Source: Aurantimonas aggregata (GTDB lineage Bacteria; Pseudomonadota; Alphaproteobacteria; Rhizobiales; Rhizobiaceae). Taken from it: DNA of 64,000 nucleotides. The stretch lies in assembly GCF_010500835.1 (NCBI RefSeq), contig NZ_JAAAMJ010000001.1, positions 248,001 to 312,000 on the forward strand. The letters run 5' to 3'. The position numbers and the translations under genes are program-made. Below, piece after piece: positions 26,054 through 34,266 of the stretch; the stretch's first letter is position 1; the number at the start of each line of letters is the position of its first letter. The notes under the pieces are model-generated. The model was not told the origin of the DNA. It saw only the letters and a list, made by a program, of their open reading frames with translations, and did not search any database.

Positions 26054-26698
26054 ATGGCATCCATGAGCAATGAATTCTTCGCGCGCTGGTCGCGCCGCAA
26101 GCTGGAAGAGGCATCCCCGAAGACGGGCGAGGCTGCTGTCCCCCCGCCGGAGGCCGAGGATTCGACGGCCCCTGTCGCGGCCGAGGCCGACGCACCCGTC
26201 GAGCCGATCACCGAGGAAGAACTTGCGGCGCTCCCCGAGCCGGATGCGGTGACCGACTGGTCGGAGATCGCCGGCTTCCTGCGCCAGGGCGTTCCGCTCG
26301 CCTTGCGCAACCGCGCCATGCGGCGGATCTGGAGCCTCGATCCGTCGATCCGCGATTATGTCGGCGACGCCCGCGACTATGCCTGGGACTGGAACGTACC
26401 GGGCGGCATGCCGGTTTCGGGGCCACTTTCGGCGACCACCGATGTCGGCAAGATGGTCCGCGGCCTCTATGAGCCGGCTCCGGAAACACCAATGCGTGAA
26501 CCCGAAGCGATCGCCGAGCGGGAAGAATTGATCGGGCCCGAGCCTGATCGCGGCACGGGAGCGGCGCCAGATACGCTCACCGAGCCCGTGACTCCCGCAT
26601 CACCAACCGAGACGACGGACGCTTGCGATACGCCGGACTCCAGCGATGAATTGTCGCTGCCCCGGGTGACGCGCCACGGTGGCGCCCTGCCAACCTGA
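26054..26698 (+). CDS. DUF3306-type protein of the formate dehydrogenase locus
   Basis: This 214-residue protein starts with NEFFARWSRRKLEE, the DUF3306 hallmark. An acidic low-complexity linker follows, then the conserved core (about residues 60-140, SEIAGFLRQGVPLALRNRAM and ARDYAWDWNVPG), then a disordered acidic/Pro tail. DUF3305 and DUF3306 proteins co-occur beside formate dehydrogenases, and their role is not established. A second in-frame Met three codons later is an equally likely start; neither has a strong ribosome binding site. It begins the segment leading to the chaperone and enzyme genes. Confidence 0.8.
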   Translation: MASMSNEFFARWSRRKLEEASPKTGEAAVPPPEAEDSTAPVAAEADAPVEPITEEELAALPEPDAVTDWSEIAGFLRQGVPLALRNRAMRRIWSLDPSIRDYVGDARDYAWDWNVPGGMPVSGPLSATTDVGKMVRGLYEPAPETPMREPEAIAEREELIGPEPDRGTGAAPDTLTEPVTPASPTETTDACDTPDSSDELSLPRVTRHGGALPT

Positions 26699-26814
26699 AA
26701 ATCAGCGCGAACCTGTTTGGAATGACTACAAAAAGGGCTTGGCGCACATGCTTTAGGCCTTTAGGATCGTTCCATGATCGAATGCGTCGGCTGCAGGCAC
26801 TTCCAGGTGCTGAC

Positions 26815-27456
26815 ATGACGGAGTTACATCGCGGTGTCGCGGCAGCAATGCTCGGCCCTGGCAGCGCCGAGGCGCTCGAAAGCCAGCAGTCCTTCGACCT
26901 TTTCCGCGCCCATCACTACGCTTTGCTGGCAACGCTGCTGGCCCGGGCGCCCACCGAGTCGACATTGCAAATCCTTGCCGGTCTCCAGGGTGACTCCAGC
27001 GCGCTCGGGCGCGCCCATGCCGCTCTGGCGGAAGCAGCGCGCACCGCCAGGCCCGCAGCGCTGGAACGCGAGTATTTCAACCTGTTCATCGGCGTCGGCC
27101 GCGGCGAGATCGTCCCTTACGAATCCTTCTATCTGACCGGGTTCCTGCAGGAGAAGCCGCTGGCCCGGCTCCGCCAGGACTTGGCTGTCCTCGGCGTCGA
27201 GCGCTCGCCTGACCTGATCGAACTCGAGGACCATATCGCCGTGCTCTGCGAGATCATGGCCGGCCTGCTTGGCGGCTCCTTCGAAGCACCGGAAGGCGCC
27301 GAGTCGCAGTTCTTCAATGCACACTTCAAGCCTTGGGCGCCGCGTTTCTTCGACGACCTCGGCTCGGCCGCGGCAGCCGATTTCTACAAGCATGTGGCCG
27401 TTCTTGGCCGGACATTCATGACGATCGAATCCGAGGCCCTGGCCCTCGCGGCCTGA
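26815..27456 (+). CDS. TorD/DmsD-family molybdoenzyme chaperone
   Basis: A 213-residue all-helical cytoplasmic chaperone that binds the Tat signal or apo-form of a molybdenum enzyme until the cofactor is inserted. The TorD signature is seen as LEREYFNLFIGVGRGEIVPY, with SFYLTGFLQEKPLARLRQ and EDHIAVLCEIMAGLL next. It lies directly before the Tat-signal-bearing small protein and the catalytic subunit, which marks it as the dedicated chaperone. The frame is open 31 codons upstream, but the Met of MTELHRG gives the usual length. Confidence 0.87.
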   Translation: MTELHRGVAAAMLGPGSAEALESQQSFDLFRAHHYALLATLLARAPTESTLQILAGLQGDSSALGRAHAALAEAARTARPAALEREYFNLFIGVGRGEIVPYESFYLTGFLQEKPLARLRQDLAVLGVERSPDLIELEDHIAVLCEIMAGLLGGSFEAPEGAESQFFNAHFKPWAPRFFDDLGSAAAADFYKHVAVLGRTFMTIESEALALAA

Positions 27457-27508
27457 TGGCCGAAGAACGCATGATCCGGCCCGCGCGCCGGATTTCGGGA
27501 GAGAAACG

Positions 27509-27736
27509 ATGACGACACAGAAGCGCGAGCCCATCGATCGCCGGACGTTCCTGCGCAGCGCCACGGGCGCCGCCGGCCTGGCCGCGACCGCTGCGGTCAT
27601 GACCCCGGCGATGGTGACCGATGCCGAGGCCTACGACCCCGGCGAGGACGAGACGCGGACCAAATACCAGCCGGACAGTGCCGACGTGCAGGCTTTCTAC
27701 CGCACGAACGGCTACGAAACCCTCGACAGGAAGTGA
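27509..27736 (+). CDS. Small Tat-signal protein preceding the formate dehydrogenase genes
   Basis: A 75-residue protein with a twin-arginine signal (DRRTFLRSATGAAGLAATAA) and a short mature tail of about 40 residues (YDPGEDETRTKYQP...). Such 'formate dehydrogenase region Tat target' proteins sit immediately upstream of the catalytic gene in many proteobacteria. They have no cofactor-binding motif and their role is unknown. The start follows GGAGAGAAACG, a good ribosome binding site. The gap to fdhA is 7 bp. Confidence 0.85.
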   Translation: MTTQKREPIDRRTFLRSATGAAGLAATAAVMTPAMVTDAEAYDPGEDETRTKYQPDSADVQAFYRTNGYETLDRK

Positions 27737-27743
27737 GGCGGCC

Positions 27744-30683
27744 ATGCTGACCAAGCGCAAAGACGGCCAGCCCGGCCGCGCAGTTCCCTCGGCAATCGCG
27801 GCTCGTTCGCCCGGCGTCGACCGCCGGACGTTCCTGAAGCATTCGGGTATCGCCGTCGGCGGGCTCGCGGCCTTCGGCTCGATGATGCCCGGTGCGGTCC
27901 GCAAGGCGGATGCCGCGATTCCGGCACCGATGCCCGGCGTCGAGATCACCATCAAGAAGAACATCTGCACCCATTGCTCGGTCGGCTGCACGGTCACCGC
28001 GGAAGTGCAGAACGGCGTCTGGACCGGGCAGGAGCCCAGCTGGTCGAGCCCGATCAACCGCGGCACGCATTGCGCCAAGGGCGCGGCGATCCGCGAGATC
28101 GTCTTCGGTGACCGGAGACTGAAATATCCGCTCAAGCTCGTCGACGGCGAGTGGCAGCGACTGTCCTGGGAGCAGGCGATCGCCGAGATCAGCGACAAGA
28201 TGGTCGAGATCCGCGAACAGTCCGGCGCCGATTCGATGTACATGCTCGGCTCGGCGAAGTTCACCAACGAGGGTGCCTACCTCTTCCGCAAGTTCGGTGC
28301 CTTCTGGGGCACGAACTCGGTCGACCACCAGGCCCGCATCTGCCACTCGACCACGGTGGCCGGCGTCGCCAACACCTGGGGCTACGGCGCCCAGACCAAT
28401 TCCTACAACGACATCCGCAACGCCAAGACCATGATCATCATGGGCGGCAACCCCGCCGAGGCGCATCCGGTCGCCATGCAGCACGTGCTGGCCGGCAAGG
28501 AGCTCAACCGCGCAAACCTGATCGTCATCGATCCCCGCTTCACCCGCACCGCCGCGCACGGCACCGAGTACGTGCGGCTGCGTGCCGGCACCGACATCCC
28601 GGTGATCTGGGGCATTCTCTGGCACGTCTTCGAGAACGGCTGGGAAGACCAGGAATTCATCCGCACCCGCGTCTACGGCATGGACGAGGTCCGCAAGGAA
28701 GTCGCCAAGTGGACGCCGGAAGAGGTCGAGCGGGTCGCCGGCGTGTCCGGCGAGCAGCTCAAGCGCATCGCCTACCTCTTCAGCCACGAGAAGCCGTCGA
28801 CGCTGATCTGGTGCATGGGCGCCACCCAGAAAACCGTCGGCACGGCCAATGTGCGGGCCTACTGCACCCTCTGCCTGGCGACGGGCAATGTCGGCAAGCC
28901 GGGCACCGGCGCCAACATCTTCCGCGGCCACACCAACGTGCAGGGCGCGACCGACCTCGGGCTCGATGTCACCTCGCTGCCGCTCTATTACGGCCTTACC
29001 GAAGGCGGCTGGAAGCACTGGTCGCGCGTCTGGGAAGTCGAATACGACTGGCTGCAGGGCCGCTTCGATGAGGTGCCGGCGAAGGGCGGGCGCAAGGCCC
29101 GTTCGCGCAAGGACAACATGGAGACCCCCGGCATCACCTCGACGCGGTGGTTCGACGGGGTGAACCTGCCCGAGGACGACATCGACCAGCGCTCGGCGCT
29201 GCGCGGCATGTTCATCATGGGCCACGGCGGCAACACGGTGACCCGCATGCCGGAGATGATGAAGGCGCTCGAGAAGCTCGAGCTGCTGGTCGTCGCCGAC
29301 CCGCACGCGACGACCTTCGGCGCCATCAAGGGCCGGCGCAACGGCACTTACCTCTTGCCCATCGCCACGTCGCTGGAATGCGACGGCTCGCGCACGGCAT
29401 CCAACCGCTCGCTGCAGTGGGGCGAGAAGATCGTCGAGCCGGCCTTCGAGGCGCGCAACGACTATGACGTCATCTACGATTTCGCGACCAGGCTCGGCTT
29501 CGGCGCCGACATGTTCAAGAACATCGGGGTCGAGGACGGCCACGTCGTCGCCGAGGACATCCTCCGCGAGATCAATCGTGGCGGCTTCTCCACCGGCTAT
29601 TGCGGCCAGTCGCCGGAGCGCCTGAAGGCGCACATGCGCAACCAGGACAAGTTCGACCTCGTCACCCTGCGCGCGCCGGCCGACACGCCCGACGTCGGCG
29701 GCGAATATTACGGCCTGCCCTGGCCGTGCTGGGGAACGCCCGAGATGAAGCATCCGGGTTCGCCGATCCTCTACCGGACCGACGTGCCGGTCTGGGAAGG
29801 CGGCGGCACCTTCCGCGCCCGCTTCGGCGTCGAGCGGAACGGCGAGACGCTTCTGGCCGAGGATTCCTTCTCGGCAGGCTCGGAACTCACCGACGGCTAT
29901 CCGGAGATCAACTACGGCATCCTGCGCAAGCTCGGGTGGGACACCGATCTGCGGCCGGAAGAGCGCGCGACGATCCTGCGGATCGGCGCGGACAAGCCGG
30001 ATGCGGTCAGCTGGGCGACGGATCTGTCCGGCGGCATCCAGCGCGTCTGCATGGATCATGGCGTGATGCACTACGGCAACGGCAAGGCCCGCGTCGTCGC
30101 CTGGAACCTTCCTGACCCGGTGCCGATCCATCGCGAACCGATCTACACGTCGCGGCCGGATCTGGTCGCGAAGTACCCGACGCGTCCCGACGAGATGCAG
30201 TTCCGCATTCCGAATATCGGCATGTCGGTGCAGCAGTCGGCCGTCGACCGCAACGTCGCTCAGACATTTCCGATCATCCTCACCTCCGGCCGCCTGGTCG
30301 AGTACGAGGGCGGCGGCGAGGAAACCCGCTCCAACCGCTGGCTCGCCGAGCTGCAGCAGGAAATGTTCGTCGAGATCAATCCGGCGGACGCAGCCGCCCG
30401 CGGCGTCACCGACGGCCAGGTCGTCTGGGTCTCGGGAACCGAGAACGGCGCACGGACGCGGGTGAAGGCCCTCGTGACCGAGCGGGTCGGACCGGGCGTG
30501 GCGTTCATGCCCTTCCACTTCTCCGGCCACTACCAGGGCGAAGACTGGCGGCCGCATTATCCCGCCGGCGCCGACCCGATCGTGCTCGGCGAGTCGGTCA
30601 ACGCCCTGACGACCTACGGCTTCGATCCGGTCACGGGCATGCAGGAAACCAAAGTTGTGCTCTGTCAGATCGCAGCGGCTTAA
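27744..30683 (+). CDS. Formate dehydrogenase alpha (catalytic) subunit, Tat-exported, Cys-type
   Basis: A 979-residue molybdopterin oxidoreductase that oxidises formate to CO2 on the outer face of the membrane. A Tat signal (DRRTFLKHSGIAVGGLAAFG) precedes the 4Fe-4S binding cysteines (C75, C78, C82, C110). The ligand to Mo/W is Cys200 in DHQARICHSTTVAGVANTWG, in the place of selenocysteine in E. coli FdnG. The bis-MGD domain (NPAEAHPVAMQHV) and the C-terminal cofactor-capping domain (ILTSGRLVEYEGGGEETRSN) are complete. It is followed 15 bp later by the beta-subunit gene. Tungsten use is suggested only by the nearby tupABC. Confidence 0.94.
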   Translation: MLTKRKDGQPGRAVPSAIAARSPGVDRRTFLKHSGIAVGGLAAFGSMMPGAVRKADAAIPAPMPGVEITIKKNICTHCSVGCTVTAEVQNGVWTGQEPSWSSPINRGTHCAKGAAIREIVFGDRRLKYPLKLVDGEWQRLSWEQAIAEISDKMVEIREQSGADSMYMLGSAKFTNEGAYLFRKFGAFWGTNSVDHQARICHSTTVAGVANTWGYGAQTNSYNDIRNAKTMIIMGGNPAEAHPVAMQHVLAGKELNRANLIVIDPRFTRTAAHGTEYVRLRAGTDIPVIWGILWHVFENGWEDQEFIRTRVYGMDEVRKEVAKWTPEEVERVAGVSGEQLKRIAYLFSHEKPSTLIWCMGATQKTVGTANVRAYCTLCLATGNVGKPGTGANIFRGHTNVQGATDLGLDVTSLPLYYGLTEGGWKHWSRVWEVEYDWLQGRFDEVPAKGGRKARSRKDNMETPGITSTRWFDGVNLPEDDIDQRSALRGMFIMGHGGNTVTRMPEMMKALEKLELLVVADPHATTFGAIKGRRNGTYLLPIATSLECDGSRTASNRSLQWGEKIVEPAFEARNDYDVIYDFATRLGFGADMFKNIGVEDGHVVAEDILREINRGGFSTGYCGQSPERLKAHMRNQDKFDLVTLRAPADTPDVGGEYYGLPWPCWGTPEMKHPGSPILYRTDVPVWEGGGTFRARFGVERNGETLLAEDSFSAGSELTDGYPEINYGILRKLGWDTDLRPEERATILRIGADKPDAVSWATDLSGGIQRVCMDHGVMHYGNGKARVVAWNLPDPVPIHREPIYTSRPDLVAKYPTRPDEMQFRIPNIGMSVQQSAVDRNVAQTFPIILTSGRLVEYEGGGEETRSNRWLAELQQEMFVEINPADAAARGVTDGQVVWVSGTENGARTRVKALVTERVGPGVAFMPFHFSGHYQGEDWRPHYPAGADPIVLGESVNALTTYGFDPVTGMQETKVVLCQIAAA

Positions 30684-30698
30684 GGAGGCGACAAGACA

Positions 30699-31295
30699 AT
30701 GGCACGGATGAAATTCCTCTGCGACGCGGACCGCTGCATCGAATGCAATGCCTGCGTGACGGCCTGCAAGAACGAGCACGACGTGCCGTGGGGCATCAAC
30801 CGCCGGCGCGTGGTGACGCTCAATGACGGCAAGCCGGGCGAGCGCTCGGTGTCGATGGCCTGCATGCACTGCACCGACGCGCCCTGCGCGGCGGTGTGTC
30901 CGGTCGACTGCTTCTTCACCACCGCAGACGGTGTTGTCCTTCATTCGAAGGATCTGTGCATCGGCTGCGGCTACTGCTTCTACGCCTGCCCGTTCGGCGC
31001 ACCGCAGTATCCGCAGGCCGGCAATTTCGGCTCGCGCGGCAAGATGGACAAGTGCACCTTCTGCGCCGGTGGCCCGGAAGCCGACAACTCGGAGATCGAG
31101 TACGCGAAATACGGCAAGAACCGTCTGGCCGAGGGCAAGCTGCCGATGTGCGCCGAGATGTGCTCGACCAAGTCGCTGCTGGCCGGCGACGGCGAGATCA
31201 TCGCGACGATCTACAAGGAGCGCGTCGCCATGCGCGGCTACGGCACCGGTGCCTGGGGCTGGCAGACGGCCTATCGCGAAACGCTGGGGGCCTGA
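30699..31295 (+). CDS. Formate dehydrogenase beta subunit, four 4Fe-4S clusters
   Basis: This 198-residue electron-transfer subunit links the catalytic subunit to the membrane cytochrome. Four cysteine groups are visible: CDADRCIECNACVTACKNEH, CMHCTDAPCAAVCPVDC, CIGCGYCFYACPFGAP and a later split CTFC...CAEMC set. It lacks the C-terminal membrane anchor of E. coli FdnH, so anchoring must rely on the gamma subunit. An AAGGAGG ribosome binding site precedes the start. The gamma-subunit gene follows after 7 bp. Confidence 0.94.
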   Translation: MARMKFLCDADRCIECNACVTACKNEHDVPWGINRRRVVTLNDGKPGERSVSMACMHCTDAPCAAVCPVDCFFTTADGVVLHSKDLCIGCGYCFYACPFGAPQYPQAGNFGSRGKMDKCTFCAGGPEADNSEIEYAKYGKNRLAEGKLPMCAEMCSTKSLLAGDGEIIATIYKERVAMRGYGTGAWGWQTAYRETLGA

Positions 31296-31302
31296 GACGG
31301 CG

Positions 31303-32382
31303 ATGAAAATCATCCGCACCCTCGCCCTCGGGGCGACCCTCGCACTGGCGGCCTTCGCCACCTTGCCGGCGACGGCGCAGATCGAAGGCGGCAACACGCC
31401 GGCGCGCACCGAGTCCATCGACCCGCCGGGCGGCGCCCTGCCCGACGGCGTCGACCCGAGCGGTGCCGATCCGACGGCGGCCGCCCCGACCGAGCGTCAG
31501 CTCATGGACGCGCTGCAGGGCGGACGCATCGACGGCCGCGTTTCCATTCCCGACAGCAAGTCCGCCGTTCTCGAACAGCCGCAGGGACGTGAATACCGCT
31601 CGTTCCGCGAGGGCTGGCTGCCGTGGATCGCCGGGATTGCCATTCTTGGCATGCTTGGCGCCCTGGCGATCTTCTACTTCGTCCGCGGTCGGATCCTGAC
31701 GGAACCGAGCGAACTCACCGGCCGCAAGATCCTGCGCTTCAGCTTCTTCGAGCGGTTCAACCACTGGATGACGGCCACTGCCTTCATCCTGCTCGCGCTG
31801 ACCGGCCTTAACTACATCTTCGGCAAGCGGCTGCTCGCTCCCATCATGGGCCCGGACGCCTTCGCCTCGATGAGCCAGTGGGGCAAGTACATCCACGTGT
31901 ACGTGTCCTGGGCGTTCATGCTCGGGGTGATCTTCATGATCGTCGTGTGGATCAAGGACAACATCCCGTCGAAGACCGACCTGCGCTGGATCAAGGAGTA
32001 CGGTGGCTTCGTCGGCGACCATCATCCCCCTGCCCGCCGCTTCAACGCCGGGCAGAAGGGGGTCTTCTGGGCGGTGGCGCTCGGAGGCGTGGCGCTGTCG
32101 ATCACCGGCCTGCTGATGCTGTTCCCGTTCTCGGCGCTGGACATCAACGGCATGCAAACGGCGCAATACATTCACGCCACCGTCGGGGTGCTGCTGGTGG
32201 CGGTGATGATCGCCCACATCTACATTGGCTCGCTCGGCATGAAGGGCGCCTACGACGCCATGGGCAGCGGCAAGGTTGATCTCGGCTGGGCCACGACCCA
32301 CCACAGCCTGTGGGTCGAGGAAGAGCAGGCCAAGACGGCGAAGGGCGCACAGCTGCGCCCCGATGCGACGCCGGCGGAGTGA
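31303..32382 (+). CDS. Formate dehydrogenase gamma subunit (cytochrome b, Sec signal)
   Basis: A 359-residue membrane cytochrome b that accepts electrons from the beta subunit and reduces quinone. A signal peptide (residues 1-26) and an extracytoplasmic Pro/Ala-rich region precede four membrane helices (WLPWIAGIAILGMLGALAIF, HWMTATAFILLALTGLNYIF and two later). Candidate heme ligands are the His in RFNHWMT, YIHVYVSW, YIHATVGV and IAHIYIG. The periplasmic extension of about 90 residues before the first helix is a family variant absent from E. coli FdnI. The next gene follows after 5 bp. Confidence 0.92.
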   Translation: MKIIRTLALGATLALAAFATLPATAQIEGGNTPARTESIDPPGGALPDGVDPSGADPTAAAPTERQLMDALQGGRIDGRVSIPDSKSAVLEQPQGREYRSFREGWLPWIAGIAILGMLGALAIFYFVRGRILTEPSELTGRKILRFSFFERFNHWMTATAFILLALTGLNYIFGKRLLAPIMGPDAFASMSQWGKYIHVYVSWAFMLGVIFMIVVWIKDNIPSKTDLRWIKEYGGFVGDHHPPARRFNAGQKGVFWAVALGGVALSITGLLMLFPFSALDINGMQTAQYIHATVGVLLVAVMIAHIYIGSLGMKGAYDAMGSGKVDLGWATTHHSLWVEEEQAKTAKGAQLRPDATPAE

Positions 32383-32387
32383 CGAAG

Positions 32388-33365
32388 ATGCGCCTTACCA
32401 GACTGATCGTGCTTCTCGCCGCCTCGACGGCCGCCCCGCTCGCGCTGGCGCAGACGCCGCCGGCTGCGACCACCCCGGCGCCGCCTGCCGCGGCGACAGA
32501 GGCTCCGCCCGCAGCGGCAACACCGTCTGCGACGCAGACGCCCGCACCGCCCGCCGCCGCCGGTCAGGCACCTGCCGCCGCCGCGCCGGCAGCAACGGGA
32601 ACAGCCGAGGCCTCGGCGGCCACATCCGGCCCTGCCAATCTGTGCACGGAGTTGGTGACATTCCTGACGCCCGAGCCGCCCGAGACTGCTGCTGCACCGG
32701 CAGGCCAGGCCGCGCCTGCCGCGCCGGCGGCGGCATCGGGTCAGGCTGCGGCTCCGGCCGCACAGGGCCAGGCGGCTCCGGCCGCATCCGGCCAACCGGC
32801 AGCGGCAGCGCCGGCCGACCAGGCTGCGGGTCAGCCGGCCGCGTCCGGCCAGCCTGAACCGGCGGCGCCGACTGACACGGCCGAGGCACCGCCGGCTGCG
32901 CCGGGCGACGCCGAGGCACCTGTCGAAGAAGGCGCGCTGGACAGCGAGGCGCAGCCACAGGCCGCCGATGGACAGCCAGCAGCAGCGGAGGAGGCAGAAG
33001 GCGGCTCGGCTCAGGATTCGTCCAACCAGGCCGGCGCCGCGGTCGAGGCACCCCAGGACGGCAATGCGCCAGTAGCCCAGGGCTCGGGCCAGAATGCGCC
33101 GCAGACTTCCGGCCTCAGCGCGCCGATACCGGCATCGCCGGAGGTCGAGAAGAAGGCGCCGACCATGACGCTCGAGGAAGGCCAGGCCCTCGCCGACGCG
33201 AACGATATCGCGGGATGCCAGGAGGCTGCCCGGTCGATGCGCCGCGAGGGGGTCGACATGCCGCCGGCGCTGATCACGCTCGCCGCCCTCGACCTGCAGT
33301 ACCAGCAGACGGCCGCTCCCGCCGCCCCGGCGACGACCCCAGACAGCCCCGGAGTGAACCAGTGA
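32388..33365 (+). CDS. Secreted Ala/Pro-rich low-complexity protein in the formate dehydrogenase operon
   Basis: A 325-residue protein with a signal peptide (MRLTRLIVLLAASTAAPLALA). Most of it is repetitive Ala/Pro/Gln/Glu sequence (GQAAPAAPAAASGQAAAP and similar), likely disordered. Two short ordered islands exist: NLCTELVTFLTPEPPE near residue 85, and a helical C-terminal segment near residues 265-305 (TLEEGQALADANDIAGCQEA), each with one Cys. The start has a good ribosome binding site (GGAGTGACGAAG). It may be a periplasmic linker or scaffold for the enzyme; I do not recognise a named family. Its stop overlaps the next start (GTGA). Confidence 0.75.
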   Translation: MRLTRLIVLLAASTAAPLALAQTPPAATTPAPPAAATEAPPAAATPSATQTPAPPAAAGQAPAAAAPAATGTAEASAATSGPANLCTELVTFLTPEPPETAAAPAGQAAPAAPAAASGQAAAPAAQGQAAPAASGQPAAAAPADQAAGQPAASGQPEPAAPTDTAEAPPAAPGDAEAPVEEGALDSEAQPQAADGQPAAAEEAEGGSAQDSSNQAGAAVEAPQDGNAPVAQGSGQNAPQTSGLSAPIPASPEVEKKAPTMTLEEGQALADANDIAGCQEAARSMRREGVDMPPALITLAALDLQYQQTAAPAAPATTPDSPGVNQ

Positions 33366-33550
33366 AAGCCATCCTTTCGGGAATTCTGATAGCGGGCATC
33401 ATCGCCGTCGTGGCGTCATTCGCCCTGTCGGAAGCGCAGCGTCCCGCTTACGAGCGTTACAGCACGACCAGCGTCCGGGTCGGCGAGCCGGGCAACAACC
33501 TCGTCGGCGCCGACTGGAGCGGCGACGACGTCTCCGAGGTCGACAGCTGA
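33362..33550 (+). CDS. Small single-span membrane protein at the end of the formate dehydrogenase operon
   Basis: A 62-residue protein starting with GTG, coupled to the upstream stop by GTGA. It has one N-terminal hydrophobic helix (ILSGILIAGIIAVVASFAL) and an exported acidic tail (VGEPGNNLVGADWSGDDVSE). No family is recognised. Its position suggests an assembly or stability partner for the formate dehydrogenase complex. A weak stem-loop (33577-33600) follows. Confidence 0.7.
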   Translation: MKAILSGILIAGIIAVVASFALSEAQRPAYERYSTTSVRVGEPGNNLVGADWSGDDVSEVDS

Positions 33551-33572
33551 CGCCCGCCGCTGATTGATCGGT

Positions 33573-34124
33573 TCAGCCCGGCCTCTGAGTAGCGGCCGGG
33601 TCTATCCGCCGACGTCGCGGCCCCAGTATCTGCGCCAGCGTCACGGGCCTGAAGTCCCACGCATCGACCCCGACGTCGTACTGGCGCGTCTGCGGCTTCA
33701 GCTTGCCGTGCGAATGCCCGTGCAGGTCGATGGCGCCCTTGCCCATCTGGTTCCAGGTCCGGAACGCGTAGTGGCAGAGGATGAGCAATCGGCCATCGAC
33801 GGTAATTTCCTTGTAGGTCTGGACGCTCTCCCATCCGCTCGCCTCGGTCGTGGCGCTGTCGTCGTTGTTGCCGACGATCAGCTGCTTGCGCCCGTTCAGC
33901 CGCGCCAGCAGCGCCGATTTGGCGGCCGCGTCGCCGCGCGCGAAGTCGCCGAGATGCCAGACGACGTCATACTCGCCTACGGTCTCGTTCCAGTATGCGA
34001 CCAGCGCCTCGTCATGCGCCGCCAGATCGGGGAACGGTCGCCGGTCGATGCGCAGGATGCGGGGATCGGTGAAATGCGTGTCGGCCGTGAAGAACATGGA
34101 ATACGCGGTACCAGTTCGATTCAT
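33573..34124 (-). CDS. Calcineurin-like metallophosphoesterase
   Basis: This 183-residue single-domain phosphoesterase has the metal ligands in order: FFTADTHFTD (DxH), WHLGDFARGD (GD), LIVGNNDDSAT (GNND in place of GNHD), LILCHYAFRTW and DLHGHSHGKL. It is predicted to be cytoplasmic. The frame is open to 34268, but the Met of MNRTGTAYS fits the domain; another at MFFTAD would also work. The gene is convergent with the formate dehydrogenase operon and divergent from the MoxR gene. The substrate is unknown. Confidence 0.87.
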   Translation of the reverse strand: MNRTGTAYSMFFTADTHFTDPRILRIDRRPFPDLAAHDEALVAYWNETVGEYDVVWHLGDFARGDAAAKSALLARLNGRKQLIVGNNDDSATTEASGWESVQTYKEITVDGRLLILCHYAFRTWNQMGKGAIDLHGHSHGKLKPQTRQYDVGVDAWDFRPVTLAQILGPRRRRIDPAATQRPG

Positions 34125-34266
34125 CGCCGGCCACCCGGCGGGAGATATGCTAAGGAAGGGAAAGCGTCCCCTACCCTTGCGCGGAGGCTTGCGACATAAT
34201 GGGTGAGTCTGGGGGAAGTGGCACCGACCCACGGGCTGAAGAAAATCCGTCAGGATCGGCAGTGCC

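Noticed and set aside
27597-31418. A 1273-codon open frame on the minus strand across the formate dehydrogenase genes
   Set aside because: It is antisense to three well-supported genes, has no family motifs and has the low-complexity composition produced by a GC-rich third position on the other strand.
33577-33600. A 7-bp stem with a 10-base loop after the formate dehydrogenase operon
   Set aside because: It lacks a T-tract and lies inside the 3' end of the metallophosphoesterase gene, so it was not listed as a terminator.
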